From positions 29,819 through 93,818 of the forward strand of contig JBGUPL010000109.1 of NCBI GenBank assembly GCA_045130275.1: a DNA stretch of 64,000 bases, read 5' to 3'. Positions 52,307-61,222 of this stretch are shown here, one piece after another (position 1 is the stretch's first letter; every line of letters starts with the position of its first letter). The DNA is from F23-D06 sp045130275. Its GTDB lineage: Bacteria; Bacteroidota; Bacteroidia; Bacteroidales; WCHB1-69. The notes below the pieces were generated by a model. It was not told the origin of the DNA. It saw only the letters and a program-made list of their open reading frames with translations, and did no database searches. The position numbers and the translations under genes were made by a program.

Positions 52307-53959
52307 ATGACTGATATGAAAAATAAGATTTTAATTATTCTGTTATTCTCTGTTATACAGATAGTTGTAATCAACAACAACACTATTTCCGCACAAAAGC
52401 TGAAACCCACGGAGGTGCCCTCCGATGTTGTCCAAACCCTTGAGGAGCATTATTCTTACGTAAAATTGACTGGATGGATGAAGGAAGGGGACACTTATGT
52501 TGCCAGCATCAAGGACGGTTCCACCAACGGAAAAGTCTATATTGCTGGTGATGGAGAGTGGATACGGACGTTGTTCACCGTTCCGGCGAACGAACTGCCT
52601 TCCACCATCACGGAGTATGTACACGAAAATTTTCCGGATTGGATCATCAGTGTGAGCGCATTGGAAGAGAAGGAGGATGTTAACACTCACTACTACATAG
52701 AGGTAAGGGAGGACGGCATCGGTGCCAAGCCATCTATGCTTACTTTTGCCAGCACGGGGCAAAACAAGCTTCTCACGCGTGAAGATCCCGAAGGGTTCAA
52801 GGATCCTAAGACAAAGCAACCCGACAAGATAGAGCTGGCCAAGGCTGCTGCCGCGGAGCGCCAGGCCGAGAAGGCCGAAGCTGCCAAGCGGGAGGCCGAG
52901 GAGAAAGCCGCCGCCGAGAAAGCCGCGAAAGAGGCCGCCAAGAACGCTCCCAAAACCACCCCCGCAAAGCCAGCCGCCCAACCAAACCCTACCACGGCTT
53001 CAAACAACAAACCCGCGTCCCAACCTCAAAAAGACGCCAAGCCCAAAAAAGAGAAGCCCGAACCCGTGGTGAAAGATGAGCATGGCAATATCGCCATCAA
53101 AGCCAACACAGTACCCGAGGTCGTCACCAAATCCCTGGTGAAAAAGGTTTTGCACCCCGCTGAGCTGAACTGGTTCCTTGTGGACAGCACATACATCGCC
53201 CGCTGCCTCAACCAAGGCAAAAAGACCGCTGTTTACATCTCTCCCGCCGGCATCTGGGAAAAGACCCTCACCATTATGCCTGAAGAGTCCGTCACCGGAC
53301 TGATGGCCAAGCACCTCAACGACTTCTACCCCGGCTGGCGTTTCAAAAGCGCGGTGAAAGAGCAACGTGCCGACAAGAATGACAAAATGATGGTGGAATT
53401 CTACGAAAAGGCCAACTACAAGGCCAAATTGGTCACCACTGTATTCTTCGACAAAGCAGGCAAACTGATCCGTACGGTTGACCCCGACTACGAACTGGGT
53501 GGCGACGACAAAAAGGAGAGTGCCGAGGATGACGCCCTCAACAAATACTACGAAAAGATGAACATGGAGCTAGACAACGACGACGCAGCCAGCGTGCCCG
53601 ATAACGTGAAAGCGGCCTTCAAACTGAAATATCCGAAGGTGACCAACGTGGAATGGACAGATGACGGCTACATGAATTACAAGGCCATGTTCTACACCAC
53701 CCGTGGAAAAGAATTCTGCGTCTTCAACAGTTACGGCGAACTTACGGAGACTTGGGTCATGGGCAAAAACGAAAGTCTCTCCGCGACTATCCAGGATTAT
53801 CTCAAAAAAGAGTACAAAAACTATAAACTGAAAGAGTTCTATACCGTGAAACGCCTCGCGGACAAACTGACCGCATACAAGGTGATTATTGTCGATAAAA
53901 AAACGCAGGAAGAAGAGGAACTTTGGTTCAACTTGTCAGGAAAACCGATAGAATATTAG
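52307..53959 (+). CDS. Secreted protein with several PepSY-like (DUF2874-type) repeats
   Basis: 550 residues. A signal peptide is visible (MKNKILIILLFSVIQIVVI; in-frame ATG at 52316 is an alternative start). Three regions share the PepSY-like pattern in which a helix precedes strands with a W/D-x-Y-A-x-I core: about residues 35-130, 265-375 and 430-545 (VPSDVVQTLEEHY, VPEVVTKSLVKKV, VPDNVKAAFKLKYPKVTNVEW). An Ala/Lys/Glu-rich linker (about 175-250) separates the first two. Function unknown; such domains often inhibit or sense peptidases. The stop is in heptamer tract D. Confidence 0.8.
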   Translation: MTDMKNKILIILLFSVIQIVVINNNTISAQKLKPTEVPSDVVQTLEEHYSYVKLTGWMKEGDTYVASIKDGSTNGKVYIAGDGEWIRTLFTVPANELPSTITEYVHENFPDWIISVSALEEKEDVNTHYYIEVREDGIGAKPSMLTFASTGQNKLLTREDPEGFKDPKTKQPDKIELAKAAAAERQAEKAEAAKREAEEKAAAEKAAKEAAKNAPKTTPAKPAAQPNPTTASNNKPASQPQKDAKPKKEKPEPVVKDEHGNIAIKANTVPEVVTKSLVKKVLHPAELNWFLVDSTYIARCLNQGKKTAVYISPAGIWEKTLTIMPEESVTGLMAKHLNDFYPGWRFKSAVKEQRADKNDKMMVEFYEKANYKAKLVTTVFFDKAGKLIRTVDPDYELGGDDKKESAEDDALNKYYEKMNMELDNDDAASVPDNVKAAFKLKYPKVTNVEWTDDGYMNYKAMFYTTRGKEFCVFNSYGELTETWVMGKNESLSATIQDYLKKEYKNYKLKEFYTVKRLADKLTAYKVIIVDKKTQEEEELWFNLSGKPIEY

Positions 53960-53999
53960 GTTAGTGGGTTAATAGACATTGTTATAGTTAATAGTCATA
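53956..53999. repeat. Heptanucleotide tract D (ATAGTTA type, degenerate)
   Basis: Units ttaggtt, agtgggt, taataga, cattgtt, atagtta, atagtca. The period is weaker than in the other tracts. It includes the stop codon of the upstream gene (53957-53959) and ends 5 nt before prmA. Confidence 0.6.
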
Positions 54000-54004
54000 G
54001 TTTA

Positions 54005-54847
54005 ATGAAATACATTGAAATCAAGTTGAACATTGAACCAGCGGAGCCGTGGAAGGAGGTCTATACCTCCTTGATGGCGGACGCCGGGTGCGACAGTTTC
54101 ATGGACGGCGATGCCGAGAACGAGCTACTGTGTTATATTCCCGAGAAAGACTACAACGAGGATGTCTTCAAGGATTTGCTGGAGAATCCTGAATTTCCCG
54201 AGGTGAAAATTTCATGGTCGGTGGCGCCGATGGAGGACAAGGATTGGAACGCCGCATGGGAGGCCAATTACGAGCCGGTTCTGATTGACGGAAAATGCCA
54301 TATCCGGGCACCTTTCCACACGCCAGTGCCGGAGGCCGAATACGAGATTGTGATTGAGCCGAAAATGTCATTCGGTACTGCGCATCATGCCACCACCGCG
54401 CAGATGGTCTCCTATCTGTTGGAGACAGATGTTCGTGGCAAGGCTGTGCTCGACATGGGTTCGGGCACAGGCGTGTTAGCCATCCTCGCCACCATGAAAG
54501 GGGCAGAACCCGTCACAGCCATAGACAACGATGAATGGGCTTATCGCAACGGGATAGAGAATGCCCAACACAATCATTGCGAGCAACTTAAAGTGCTGTT
54601 AGGCGATGCTTCCCTGCTTGGCGACGAGCACTACGATATCATATTGGCCAATATTAACCGTAACATCCTTCTGCAAGACATCCCTCATTACGTTGAATGT
54701 ATGAATGACGGTGCTTTACTTTTCCTGAGCGGGTTTTATGAGGAAGACCTGCCAGCATTGCGCTATTGCTGCGCCCAAAACGGGATGAAATATCTTGATC
54801 ACAAGACTAGAGACAAATGGGTGGCTGCCCGATTTGAAAAAATCTGA
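54005..54847 (+). CDS. prmA: Ribosomal protein L11 methyltransferase
   Basis: 280-residue SAM-dependent methyltransferase that trimethylates L11. The SAM-binding motif I is VLDMGSGTGVLAILA, then AIDNDEWAY, and the family motif ILANINRNILLQDI. FGTAHHATTAQMVSYLLE is the usual substrate-loop segment (FGTGxHxTT). The start MKYIEIKLNI is canonical. Confidence 0.95.
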   Translation: MKYIEIKLNIEPAEPWKEVYTSLMADAGCDSFMDGDAENELLCYIPEKDYNEDVFKDLLENPEFPEVKISWSVAPMEDKDWNAAWEANYEPVLIDGKCHIRAPFHTPVPEAEYEIVIEPKMSFGTAHHATTAQMVSYLLETDVRGKAVLDMGSGTGVLAILATMKGAEPVTAIDNDEWAYRNGIENAQHNHCEQLKVLLGDASLLGDEHYDIILANINRNILLQDIPHYVECMNDGALLFLSGFYEEDLPALRYCCAQNGMKYLDHKTRDKWVAARFEKI

Positions 54848-54945
54848 CAGTTCCCATATCTGCAATCTATTATTTCGCTGGGGACTTTTTGGCCCAGTTG
54901 TTGCTTAATTCCGGCAACGCTGTCATTTTTCCCTACCATTCTTCA

Positions 54946-57324
54946 TTATTCCAGCGAATACGGCTTCTCCGTGAACCATTTCTTGTTCGGCTTGCTGCCC
55001 ATCGTGAAGACGAGCTCTCCGCCGGCCATGATCTGCTCGTAGGTGATGTAGGCGGTGTGCAGCGGTTTGCCGTTGAGCGTCACCGACTGGATGTAGCAGT
55101 TCTGGTCGCTGACGTTGGGGGCCTTGATGGTCAGGGTGTTGCCGTTTTGCAGATGGAGGACATTCTCGGGCAGGTAGGGCGCGCCGAAGACGTACTGGCC
55201 GCTGGCGGGACAGACGGGATAGAAGCCCATCGCGCTGAAGATGTACCACGCCGACATCTGTCCACAGTCGTCGTTGCCGCACAGCCCGTCGAGGTGGTTG
55301 CGGTACATCTTGTTCATCACCTCGCGCACGCGCAGCTGCGTCTTCCACGGCTGGGAGGTCCACATGTAGAGGTACGGAATGTGGTGGCTGGGCTCGTTGC
55401 CGTGCACGTAGCCGCCCAACATGCCCTCGCGAGTAACATCCTCGGTCTCAGCGAAGAACTTGTCTGGCACATACATCGTGAAGAGTTCGTCCAAGCGGTT
55501 CACGAAGACCTTGTCGCCGCCCATAATCTTGATTAAGCCGTTGACATCGTGGGGCACGTAGAACGAATAGTTCCAGCTGTTGCCCTCGATGAAGCCCTCG
55601 TTGGAGGTGGAGAGCAGGTCGGCGGGCGTCTTCCAACTGCCGTCCTCGTACCGCGCCTGCGCAAAGCCTGTCTCGGGGTTGAAAACGTTCTTGAAGTTCA
55701 GCGCGCGCTGACGATAGGTCTTTTTCACATAGTCTATCCCGTTGCTCTTGTCCAACAGATGGTAAATCACCCAGTCTTCGTATGCATTTTCTAAGGTGAT
55801 GGAGGTACCTACTGCAGATTTGTCGTATGGAACATAGCCCAATTTCTTGTATAGGTCGGTATGGTCGTAGTAATCCAAGTTGGCGCTACTTATGATCCAG
55901 GGTTCTACGTTGATAAGACTGTTTTCTAGTTTTACATTCTTATTATTATGCAGGAAGTTGGTAAGATAGTAATCAGCCACTACTGACACGCCGTGGTAGC
56001 CAATCATACACCAATTCTCATTGCCGGCATGACTCCAAATGGGTAAAACTCTATGCACACTCAGTTTGGCGTGATTCACCATAGATTCCACCATATCGGC
56101 TGCGCTTTTCGGATCGATGATGTTCAATAGCGGATGCTCGGCACGATAGGTGTCCCATAAAGAGAATATCGTGTAATTAGTGTGCCCTTTTTTATTTTGA
56201 TGAATATTGTGGTCCACACCGCGGTATTGTCCATCAACATCTTGATATATGGATGGATTTATCATCGTATGATATAGAGAGGTATAGAACATAGCCAACT
56301 GATCATCCGTTCCTTGTGCTTCGTAGATACCCAACTTGTCATTCCACGCTTGCTTGGCCAACTGATGCCAATCATTAAAAGAATCAGGACGGGGTCCTCT
56401 ATCAATATTGTCCATAATGTGAGCGACAGCTTCTTCGCGGAGATTGTCATAAGCTCCAGTAGTGCTGACAGCCGATAGTGCTACATATACCTCAAGTTCA
56501 GGCTCATCATCCTGTTCAAACTCTACCCAACATACTACCTTGCGTCCCGCCATTTCGGGAAAATCGTGATTCACGTCGAAGCGGCCCCAGAAGCCGTGGT
56601 AGTCCTGTTTGCCGAAATCCTGGTAGCCGTAGTGCGCCACACGTTTGCTAAAGTGTATGGCGAAATAAACATAATTCTCACGTGCCCAGCCGTTGGTGAT
56701 GCGGTAGCCCGTCAGTGTCCAAGGGTCTTCCATGCGCAGGGAGGCCCACAGCACCTTGCCGTCGTAGTTGTAAAGACAGTGGTTGAGATCGACGATGAGC
56801 TTCTGGGTTTCGCCTTGGGGGTACGTGTATTTGTGGATGCCGCAGTGCGGGGTGGCGGTGAGCTGCACGAGGATATCGTCGTCGCTGAGGCGCACCTCGT
56901 AGTAGCCGGGCGAGGCCTTCTCGGTCTCGTGGCTGAAGCGCGAGCGGTAGCCGCCGTCGGGGTTGTCGGCGGTGCCGGGGTGGAGCTGCACCTCACCGGT
57001 GAAGGGCATCAGCAGGATGTCGCCCATGTCGGAGTGGCCGGTGCCACTGAAGTGGGTGTGACTGAAGCCCACGATGGTCTTGTCGCGGTATTGGTAGCCG
57101 GCGCAGTAGTCATAGACGCCCGGCTGGTAGCGACCGTTGATGTTGTGGGGGATGGTGTCCGTGTCGGGACTCACCTGCACGCCCCCGAAGGGGTAGCACG
57201 CGCCAGGGAAGGTGTGTCCCATGCCGTTGGTCCCGATCATCGGGTTAACATACTGGGTATAATCGCGTTGCGCGGTTGCGGTCATCATGGCGAGGAGGAT
57301 TATGGGGGTTAGAATCTTTTTCAT
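54946..57324 (-). CDS. Glycoside hydrolase family 92 alpha-mannosidase
   Basis: 792-residue exported exo-alpha-mannosidase. A signal peptide (to about residue 18, ATAQ) precedes the GH92 N-terminal domain (YVNPMIGTNGMGHTFPGACYPFGGVQVSPDT, GFSHTHFSGTGHSDMGDI). The catalytic helical barrel has NYTIFSLWDTYRAEHPLL, EGNSWNYSFYVPHD and CGNDDCGQMSAWYIFSAMGFYPVCP. The gene is a composition mosaic: both ends are GC-rich and the middle (about 55.75-56.55 kb) is AT-rich with no frameshift. Probably degrades host or yeast mannans. Confidence 0.93.
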   Translation of the reverse strand: MKKILTPIILLAMMTATAQRDYTQYVNPMIGTNGMGHTFPGACYPFGGVQVSPDTDTIPHNINGRYQPGVYDYCAGYQYRDKTIVGFSHTHFSGTGHSDMGDILLMPFTGEVQLHPGTADNPDGGYRSRFSHETEKASPGYYEVRLSDDDILVQLTATPHCGIHKYTYPQGETQKLIVDLNHCLYNYDGKVLWASLRMEDPWTLTGYRITNGWARENYVYFAIHFSKRVAHYGYQDFGKQDYHGFWGRFDVNHDFPEMAGRKVVCWVEFEQDDEPELEVYVALSAVSTTGAYDNLREEAVAHIMDNIDRGPRPDSFNDWHQLAKQAWNDKLGIYEAQGTDDQLAMFYTSLYHTMINPSIYQDVDGQYRGVDHNIHQNKKGHTNYTIFSLWDTYRAEHPLLNIIDPKSAADMVESMVNHAKLSVHRVLPIWSHAGNENWCMIGYHGVSVVADYYLTNFLHNNKNVKLENSLINVEPWIISSANLDYYDHTDLYKKLGYVPYDKSAVGTSITLENAYEDWVIYHLLDKSNGIDYVKKTYRQRALNFKNVFNPETGFAQARYEDGSWKTPADLLSTSNEGFIEGNSWNYSFYVPHDVNGLIKIMGGDKVFVNRLDELFTMYVPDKFFAETEDVTREGMLGGYVHGNEPSHHIPYLYMWTSQPWKTQLRVREVMNKMYRNHLDGLCGNDDCGQMSAWYIFSAMGFYPVCPASGQYVFGAPYLPENVLHLQNGNTLTIKAPNVSDQNCYIQSVTLNGKPLHTAYITYEQIMAGGELVFTMGSKPNKKWFTEKPYSLE

Positions 57325-57344
57325 TTCAGAAGTTTTAGGAGCGG

Positions 57345-57352
57345 CAAAGATA
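57345..57352 (-). promoter_or_regulatory. -7 promoter element of the GH92 gene
   Basis: TATCTTTG on the minus strand, 20 nt before the ATG at 57324. Confidence 0.6.
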
Positions 57353-57360
57353 GGATTTTT

Positions 57361-57402
57361 AGTGAATAGTGAGCAGTGAACTGTGATCAGTGATCAGGGT
57401 TA
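57361..57402. repeat. Heptanucleotide tandem tract E (AGTGAAY type)
   Basis: Units agtgaat, agtgagc, agtgaac, tgtgatc, agtgatc, agggtta, immediately upstream of the GH92 promoter. Confidence 0.8.
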
Positions 57403-57467
57403 TGGGTATAGACAACTAAGGTTTCGCAAGCTCAGTTCATGTAGTTTTCGGGAAGTTTGTTGTTGAA

Positions 57468-57669
57468 CGGAGGAGATTCCGCCAGTTTCTATTGTCACTG
57501 GCGGAATGGTGCGTCGCTCATGGGGATCAAAAGGGGAAAAAGAAGGGCGGCATAGGTGTGTTTTAGGAGCATGACACTTTTTCTTCCGCCGCCCTTCTTT
57601 TCCCCCTCTTTCGTCTGGCAGTGCGCACCATTCCGCCGCGAACGCAGTGAGCGAGCGGAAACTCCTCCG
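57468..57669. repeat. About 200-bp imperfect inverted-repeat element
   Basis: Outer arms CGGAGGAGATTCCGC (57468-57482) and GCGGAAACTCCTCCG (57655-57669), with inner matching blocks GGCGGAATGGTGCG/CGCACCATTCCGCC and AAGAAGGGCGGC/GCCGCCCTTCTT. It fills most of the 503-nt spacer between the GH92 and esterase genes. No transposase lies nearby. A 122-residue minus-strand frame across it (57400-57768) has no recognisable features and is not called. Confidence 0.75.
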
Positions 57670-57752
57670 AAAAGTCACGAGAACACGCCAACGGCTGTGA
57701 CCAAAAAGAGTATGTGAAACTTGAAGAATTATCTTTCCAATATGTTTTTTTG

Positions 57753-57760
57753 TACTTTTG
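57753..57760 (+). promoter_or_regulatory. -7 promoter element of the esterase gene
   Basis: TACTTTTG, 67 nt before the ATG at 57828. Confidence 0.5.
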
Positions 57761-57827
57761 CGTTCCAATTTTTCCGTTACGGAAATTACGTAATGAATAT
57801 TGAACTTATTTAGTCTGAATATAAATA

Positions 57828-59624
57828 ATGAAGAAAAAGGTTGTAAATCCCTTTATATGCCAAGGTTACGAGAGTCCAGAGTACTTCTGCGACCGTAGGG
57901 GAAAAAGATTCTTCTTTGTTTTCATCGTCACCATTCTGCTGTCGATAGCGGCCTCTTCCTGCCGCAGGGGCAACCTTTCCCTCGACAGTGGAACCTGCTA
58001 TATGACCCAAATCAACGACAAGACCATCGTAGTCAGAATCGATGGTATATACAACAAAAGTTTGATAATCAATGCTTTTCGGACTGATTCGCTCAATGCC
58101 GAGCCCAAGCCGTTGGTCTTCGAAATCGCGACTAACGGGAAGGGAGGCACGTTGGAGGGCACGAGTCTTCAACACCCCGCCAAAGTGCGATGGCGTTTCG
58201 GACAGAACCGGTTGGTCTGCCGTTGCCGGAGCGCGGAACTGCCCCGGAGGTTCACCTTGGAACGGTGCGAAACCGACACGGTTCGCTATTGCCGTCAGCT
58301 CCTCGACTCACTCTACGATGTGAAGGAGACTGTCGATGTGGAATATGCCCGCGCCAACGGCTTTTGGAGCAGCTACCCCGATGAGGACAAGCCCTTTTCG
58401 GCCATCTACACGGAACGGCTTCCGCAGCTGGCCGACACGAATGTCATCCCGTTGTGCATGGACATTTACGAGCCCGAGGACCATTCCGACGCCATGCGTC
58501 CTTTGATGGTGCTGATTCACGGCGGGGCGTTCTATAACGGCGACAAACAAGACGAAACCTACGTGAAATGGTGCCGCCACTACGCTTCCTTGGGCTATGT
58601 GGCCGTGTCCGTCAATTACCGCATGGGCTTTCTACCCTACAAGAACGCCATCGACTGCGCCGGTTACCGCGCCACCCAAGATGTGAATGCCGCCATTCGA
58701 TATTTGCTGCATCACGCTGACACTTACAGAATTAACCCCGATTGGATTTTCACGTGGGGCACAAGTGCGGGGGGCATCACGGCGCTGAATGTCGCGTTTA
58801 TGAAGGATGGAAACCGGCCGAAGTCCGTCCTACAAGAGGGCAAAATCGCCAAATTGAACCCGAAATTCACGGAGACGATCAAAATCAAGGCCGTGGCGAA
58901 CATGTGGGGAGCCGTACACGACACGTGCATCCTCGCCAACAGCCGCATACCGGTCATCTCGTTCCATGGCGACGCGGACGGCATCGTGCCATACGGTTAC
59001 GGGCAGCCATTTTTGAAATTGTTGGCCTCTTCACTGACGAGCGAGATGAAGAACCAGCTCCAGCGTTTCCTGTCTGAACATGCCGTCCCATCGGAACATC
59101 GTGATGGGGCGTTGGATAATCATCCCGTAACGATTAGTGTATGGGATCCGGTGGCGGAAAAGGTACAGGAGTGGGTCCAATCCTTCTCGGTGCCCGTATG
59201 GGACAAGATTGTCTCGCCCATGTACGGATCCGCCTGTATTCACGAATACCTTGACAGACACGGTGTCCGCAACAAGCTGTTCACGGTGGCGGGCGCGAGC
59301 CAGCACAGCCTCCATGTCGATGAACATCGCAACATAGTTCCCTATTTCTACACCATCCAAGACTCCGTGGCGCAGTTCTTCTACGCGGAAATGGTGCCTA
59401 AGCCCGTAAACCTGCATCAAGAAAGTGCGGGATCCCCATTCTTCCGTATCGACAACACGGATATCGCCGAAATACATTGGCAGGTGGATGGTGGCGTGTT
59501 GTTGGAAAAGTCCGACAGTCGTGCAAAGGTAATGTTCTTCGGGGATGCGAAGCGGCACATTGTCCGCGTGTCCGGACGATATAAGAACGGGATAGCGTTT
59601 AACGAAGAAATCCCAATGGTTTAG
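57828..59624 (+). CDS. Alpha/beta-hydrolase (carboxylesterase-like) lipoprotein
   Basis: 598 residues. The basic N-terminus and hydrophobic segment end in AASSC near residue 45, a possible lipobox. A beta-rich region of about 150 residues precedes the hydrolase domain. The oxyanion motif is HGGAFYNG, the nucleophile Ser313 in WGTSAGG, the acid in GDADGIVPYG and the His in ASQHSLH. After residue 520 a short Ig-like part (IHWQVDGGVLLEKSDSRAKVMFF) ends the protein. Likely an acyl or sugar esterase; the substrate is not determined. It lies 3 nt before the HExxH gene. Confidence 0.82.
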   Translation: MKKKVVNPFICQGYESPEYFCDRRGKRFFFVFIVTILLSIAASSCRRGNLSLDSGTCYMTQINDKTIVVRIDGIYNKSLIINAFRTDSLNAEPKPLVFEIATNGKGGTLEGTSLQHPAKVRWRFGQNRLVCRCRSAELPRRFTLERCETDTVRYCRQLLDSLYDVKETVDVEYARANGFWSSYPDEDKPFSAIYTERLPQLADTNVIPLCMDIYEPEDHSDAMRPLMVLIHGGAFYNGDKQDETYVKWCRHYASLGYVAVSVNYRMGFLPYKNAIDCAGYRATQDVNAAIRYLLHHADTYRINPDWIFTWGTSAGGITALNVAFMKDGNRPKSVLQEGKIAKLNPKFTETIKIKAVANMWGAVHDTCILANSRIPVISFHGDADGIVPYGYGQPFLKLLASSLTSEMKNQLQRFLSEHAVPSEHRDGALDNHPVTISVWDPVAEKVQEWVQSFSVPVWDKIVSPMYGSACIHEYLDRHGVRNKLFTVAGASQHSLHVDEHRNIVPYFYTIQDSVAQFFYAEMVPKPVNLHQESAGSPFFRIDNTDIAEIHWQVDGGVLLEKSDSRAKVMFFGDAKRHIVRVSGRYKNGIAFNEEIPMV

Positions 59625-59627
59625 CTT

Positions 59628-60089
59628 ATGAAAACGGTCAGATTTTTGCTTTGCGCGGTGGTGCAGTGGACGTGGGGGATTGTTCAGAACGCCATCGGGT
59701 TGCCTCTGTTCCTGGTGTTCCTCCCGAACCGGCATTTCCTCTTCCGATCGAGCGTGGTGACCTGTTGGAAAATCCCTTACAGCGCCGGATGCGGGATGTT
59801 CATCTTCCTGAACGACACGGACTTGAGCGAAAGCGACAAAGGGTCGATTTCGAAGATGGACTACGACTTGCTGGTGCACGAATACGGGCATTGTCTGCAA
59901 TCCATCCTGTTGGGACCGCTGTTTTTACCGGTCATCGCCATTCCCTCCATCATTTGGGCCGCCATACCCTGTTTTGAACGGTTCCGGAAGAGGAAAGGGA
60001 TGTCGTATTACGAGCTGTACTGCGAGAAGTGGGCGAACCGGTTCGGCGACCGGGTGTGCGGGAACCGGCGGGTGTTTTGCCGGGGTTGA
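59628..60089 (+). CDS. Small membrane protein with HExxH zincin-like motif
   Basis: 153 residues with hydrophobic segments at about 5-33, 49-62 and 95-115. Between them lies DLLVHEYGHCLQS (His84, Glu85, His88), and YYELYCEKWANRFGD gives a possible third ligand, Glu133. The arrangement HEYGH, then LGPLFL..IAIPSI, then E..AN resembles a metalloprotease-like segment seen in some Bacteroidota RHS and orphan proteins. Proteolysis is not shown. Probably cotranscribed with the esterase. Confidence 0.75.
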   Translation: MKTVRFLLCAVVQWTWGIVQNAIGLPLFLVFLPNRHFLFRSSVVTCWKIPYSAGCGMFIFLNDTDLSESDKGSISKMDYDLLVHEYGHCLQSILLGPLFLPVIAIPSIIWAAIPCFERFRKRKGMSYYELYCEKWANRFGDRVCGNRRVFCRG

Positions 60090-60140
60090 CCATGATCTCC
60101 ACGAATCGCGGGGATTTGCACGGAAAAAATACGGTTTTTG

Positions 60141-60175
60141 TGATGAGTGAACAGTGAACAGTGATTAGTCAGGGT
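60141..60175. repeat. Heptanucleotide tandem tract F (TGAACAG type)
   Basis: Units tgatgag, tgaacag, tgaacag, tgattag, tcagggt, 51 nt after the HExxH gene. Confidence 0.8.
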
Positions 60176-60209
60176 ATTTCCATTTTCGTGTATGTGTTCG
60201 AAATTTATG

Positions 60210-60217
60210 TACATTTG
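60210..60217 (+). promoter_or_regulatory. -7 promoter element of the 60320 gene
   Basis: TACATTTG, 102 nt before the ATG at 60320. Confidence 0.45.
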
Positions 60218-60319
60218 CACTTTCATATTCAGTCCTTGTTCAAGGGATTTCGCAGGGTTAGAGAGTATGACGCAATTAGTTGAATAATAGATATCTTCTC
60301 AATAAAAGCAGGAACAATT

Positions 60320-60862
60320 ATGAAACGTATTATTATCTCTTTTGTCGTTCTTATATTAGCTGTGACCGCATGGGGCCAAAGTGGGTCAACGACAAAATTT
60401 TTCTCATGGAAAGGACTTTCCATTAACTATCCAGACAATTATACCATCACAAATAAAGGGTATGATCGACAAAACAAATCATACTCTTTTATTTGCACGA
60501 CCACAGATGAAGAAAATGTCTCTATGGTCACTATCGGTTTCTCGAAAAATTTGGCAAAAGATCTTTCCACAAGTCTTGCGCGGAAAATCTTTTTCAAAGA
60601 AATCATACCCGCTATAGCTTCCGAGTTGGAGGCAGGAGAAGATTCGTTCAAGTCTCTAAAGACTGGTGATATCAAGGAGTTTCCTATACCTCATTCCAAT
60701 GTTTCCGCTGACTACACTGCTACAGTGGAAGGCATTGATATTCAAGGAGAAATTGTAGTATTTATACAGAAGAATTTCATTGTCACCTGCATTCTTACCA
60801 CAGACTCTCCCCAGCACGTGCAGGAGCTCGAAGAAATTATTAAAACCATTACCGTGAAATAA
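60320..60862 (+). CDS. Hypothetical secreted protein (180 aa)
   Basis: A clean signal peptide (MKRIIISFVVLILAVTAWGQ) is followed by about 160 residues that begin KFFSWKGLSINYPDNYTIT and continue as alternating strands and helices, ending ELEEIIKTITVK. The pattern resembles PsbP/MOG1-like folds, but no definite family was recognised. The gene is more AT-rich than its GC-rich neighbours on the left. It has its own spacers on both sides. Confidence 0.75.
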   Translation: MKRIIISFVVLILAVTAWGQSGSTTKFFSWKGLSINYPDNYTITNKGYDRQNKSYSFICTTTDEENVSMVTIGFSKNLAKDLSTSLARKIFFKEIIPAIASELEAGEDSFKSLKTGDIKEFPIPHSNVSADYTATVEGIDIQGEIVVFIQKNFIVTCILTTDSPQHVQELEEIIKTITVK

Positions 60863-60893
60863 CGATATCCAAGCCTTTCGTGGTCTATTACCA

Positions 60894-60921
60894 GTGGAGA
60901 CGTACCATGGCGCGTCTCTAC
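60894..60921. repeat. 28-nt palindrome, GTAGAGACG family, copy 3
   Basis: Core ACCATGGCGCG with arms GTGGAGACG and CGTCTCTAC (diverged). It abuts the 3' end of a T9SS-domain remnant on the minus strand. Confidence 0.8.
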
Positions 60922-60922
60922 C

Positions 60923-60997
60923 TCATCCCGCCTTCGTCTGCACGTACGCGAGGTATGTGCCGGGGGCGATGTTAGGGTGAAAACGGAAATTGCACCC
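60923..60997 (-). pseudogene. Remnant of a T9SS sorting-domain 3' end
   Basis: In one minus-strand frame the 24 codons before a TGA read ...HPNIAPGTYLAYVQTKAG, which resembles the end of a T9SS C-terminal domain (compare PAGTYLVKINFERG in the gene ending at 61470). A stop codon lies just upstream, so only the tail survives. The rest of the 360-nt spacer (60863-61222) holds palindrome copy 3 and no recognisable gene. Confidence 0.45.
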
Positions 60998-61189
60998 TCA
61001 CGGGCAAAATCTTCCAAAATTTCAGGCGGTCAATCCGAGGCACCGCCAAGTACTGTTTTGTGCATTTCTTGCACTTTGTGATTTACTTTCCGGGAACAGC
61101 CACTTTTCAATCGTAAAATGTCACTTTTATCGTTTTGATATCTAGCAAGTTAAATATCATTGGCTCTTGAATTGTTTGCTTTTATTTTG

Positions 61190-61197
61190 TAACTTTG
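61190..61197 (+). promoter_or_regulatory. -7 promoter element of the 78-aa gene
   Basis: TAACTTTG ends 25 nt before the ATG at 61223. TTG at 61172-61174 lies 15 nt upstream. Confidence 0.55.
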
Positions 61198-61222
61198 CGG
61201 GCAACAACTTAAAAATTTAGAG

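Noticed and set aside
57400..57768. 122-aa minus-strand open frame in the GH92-esterase spacer
   Set aside because: It is made largely of the inverted-repeat element, is low-complexity and basic, and has no recognisable domain; its end abuts heptamer tract E.
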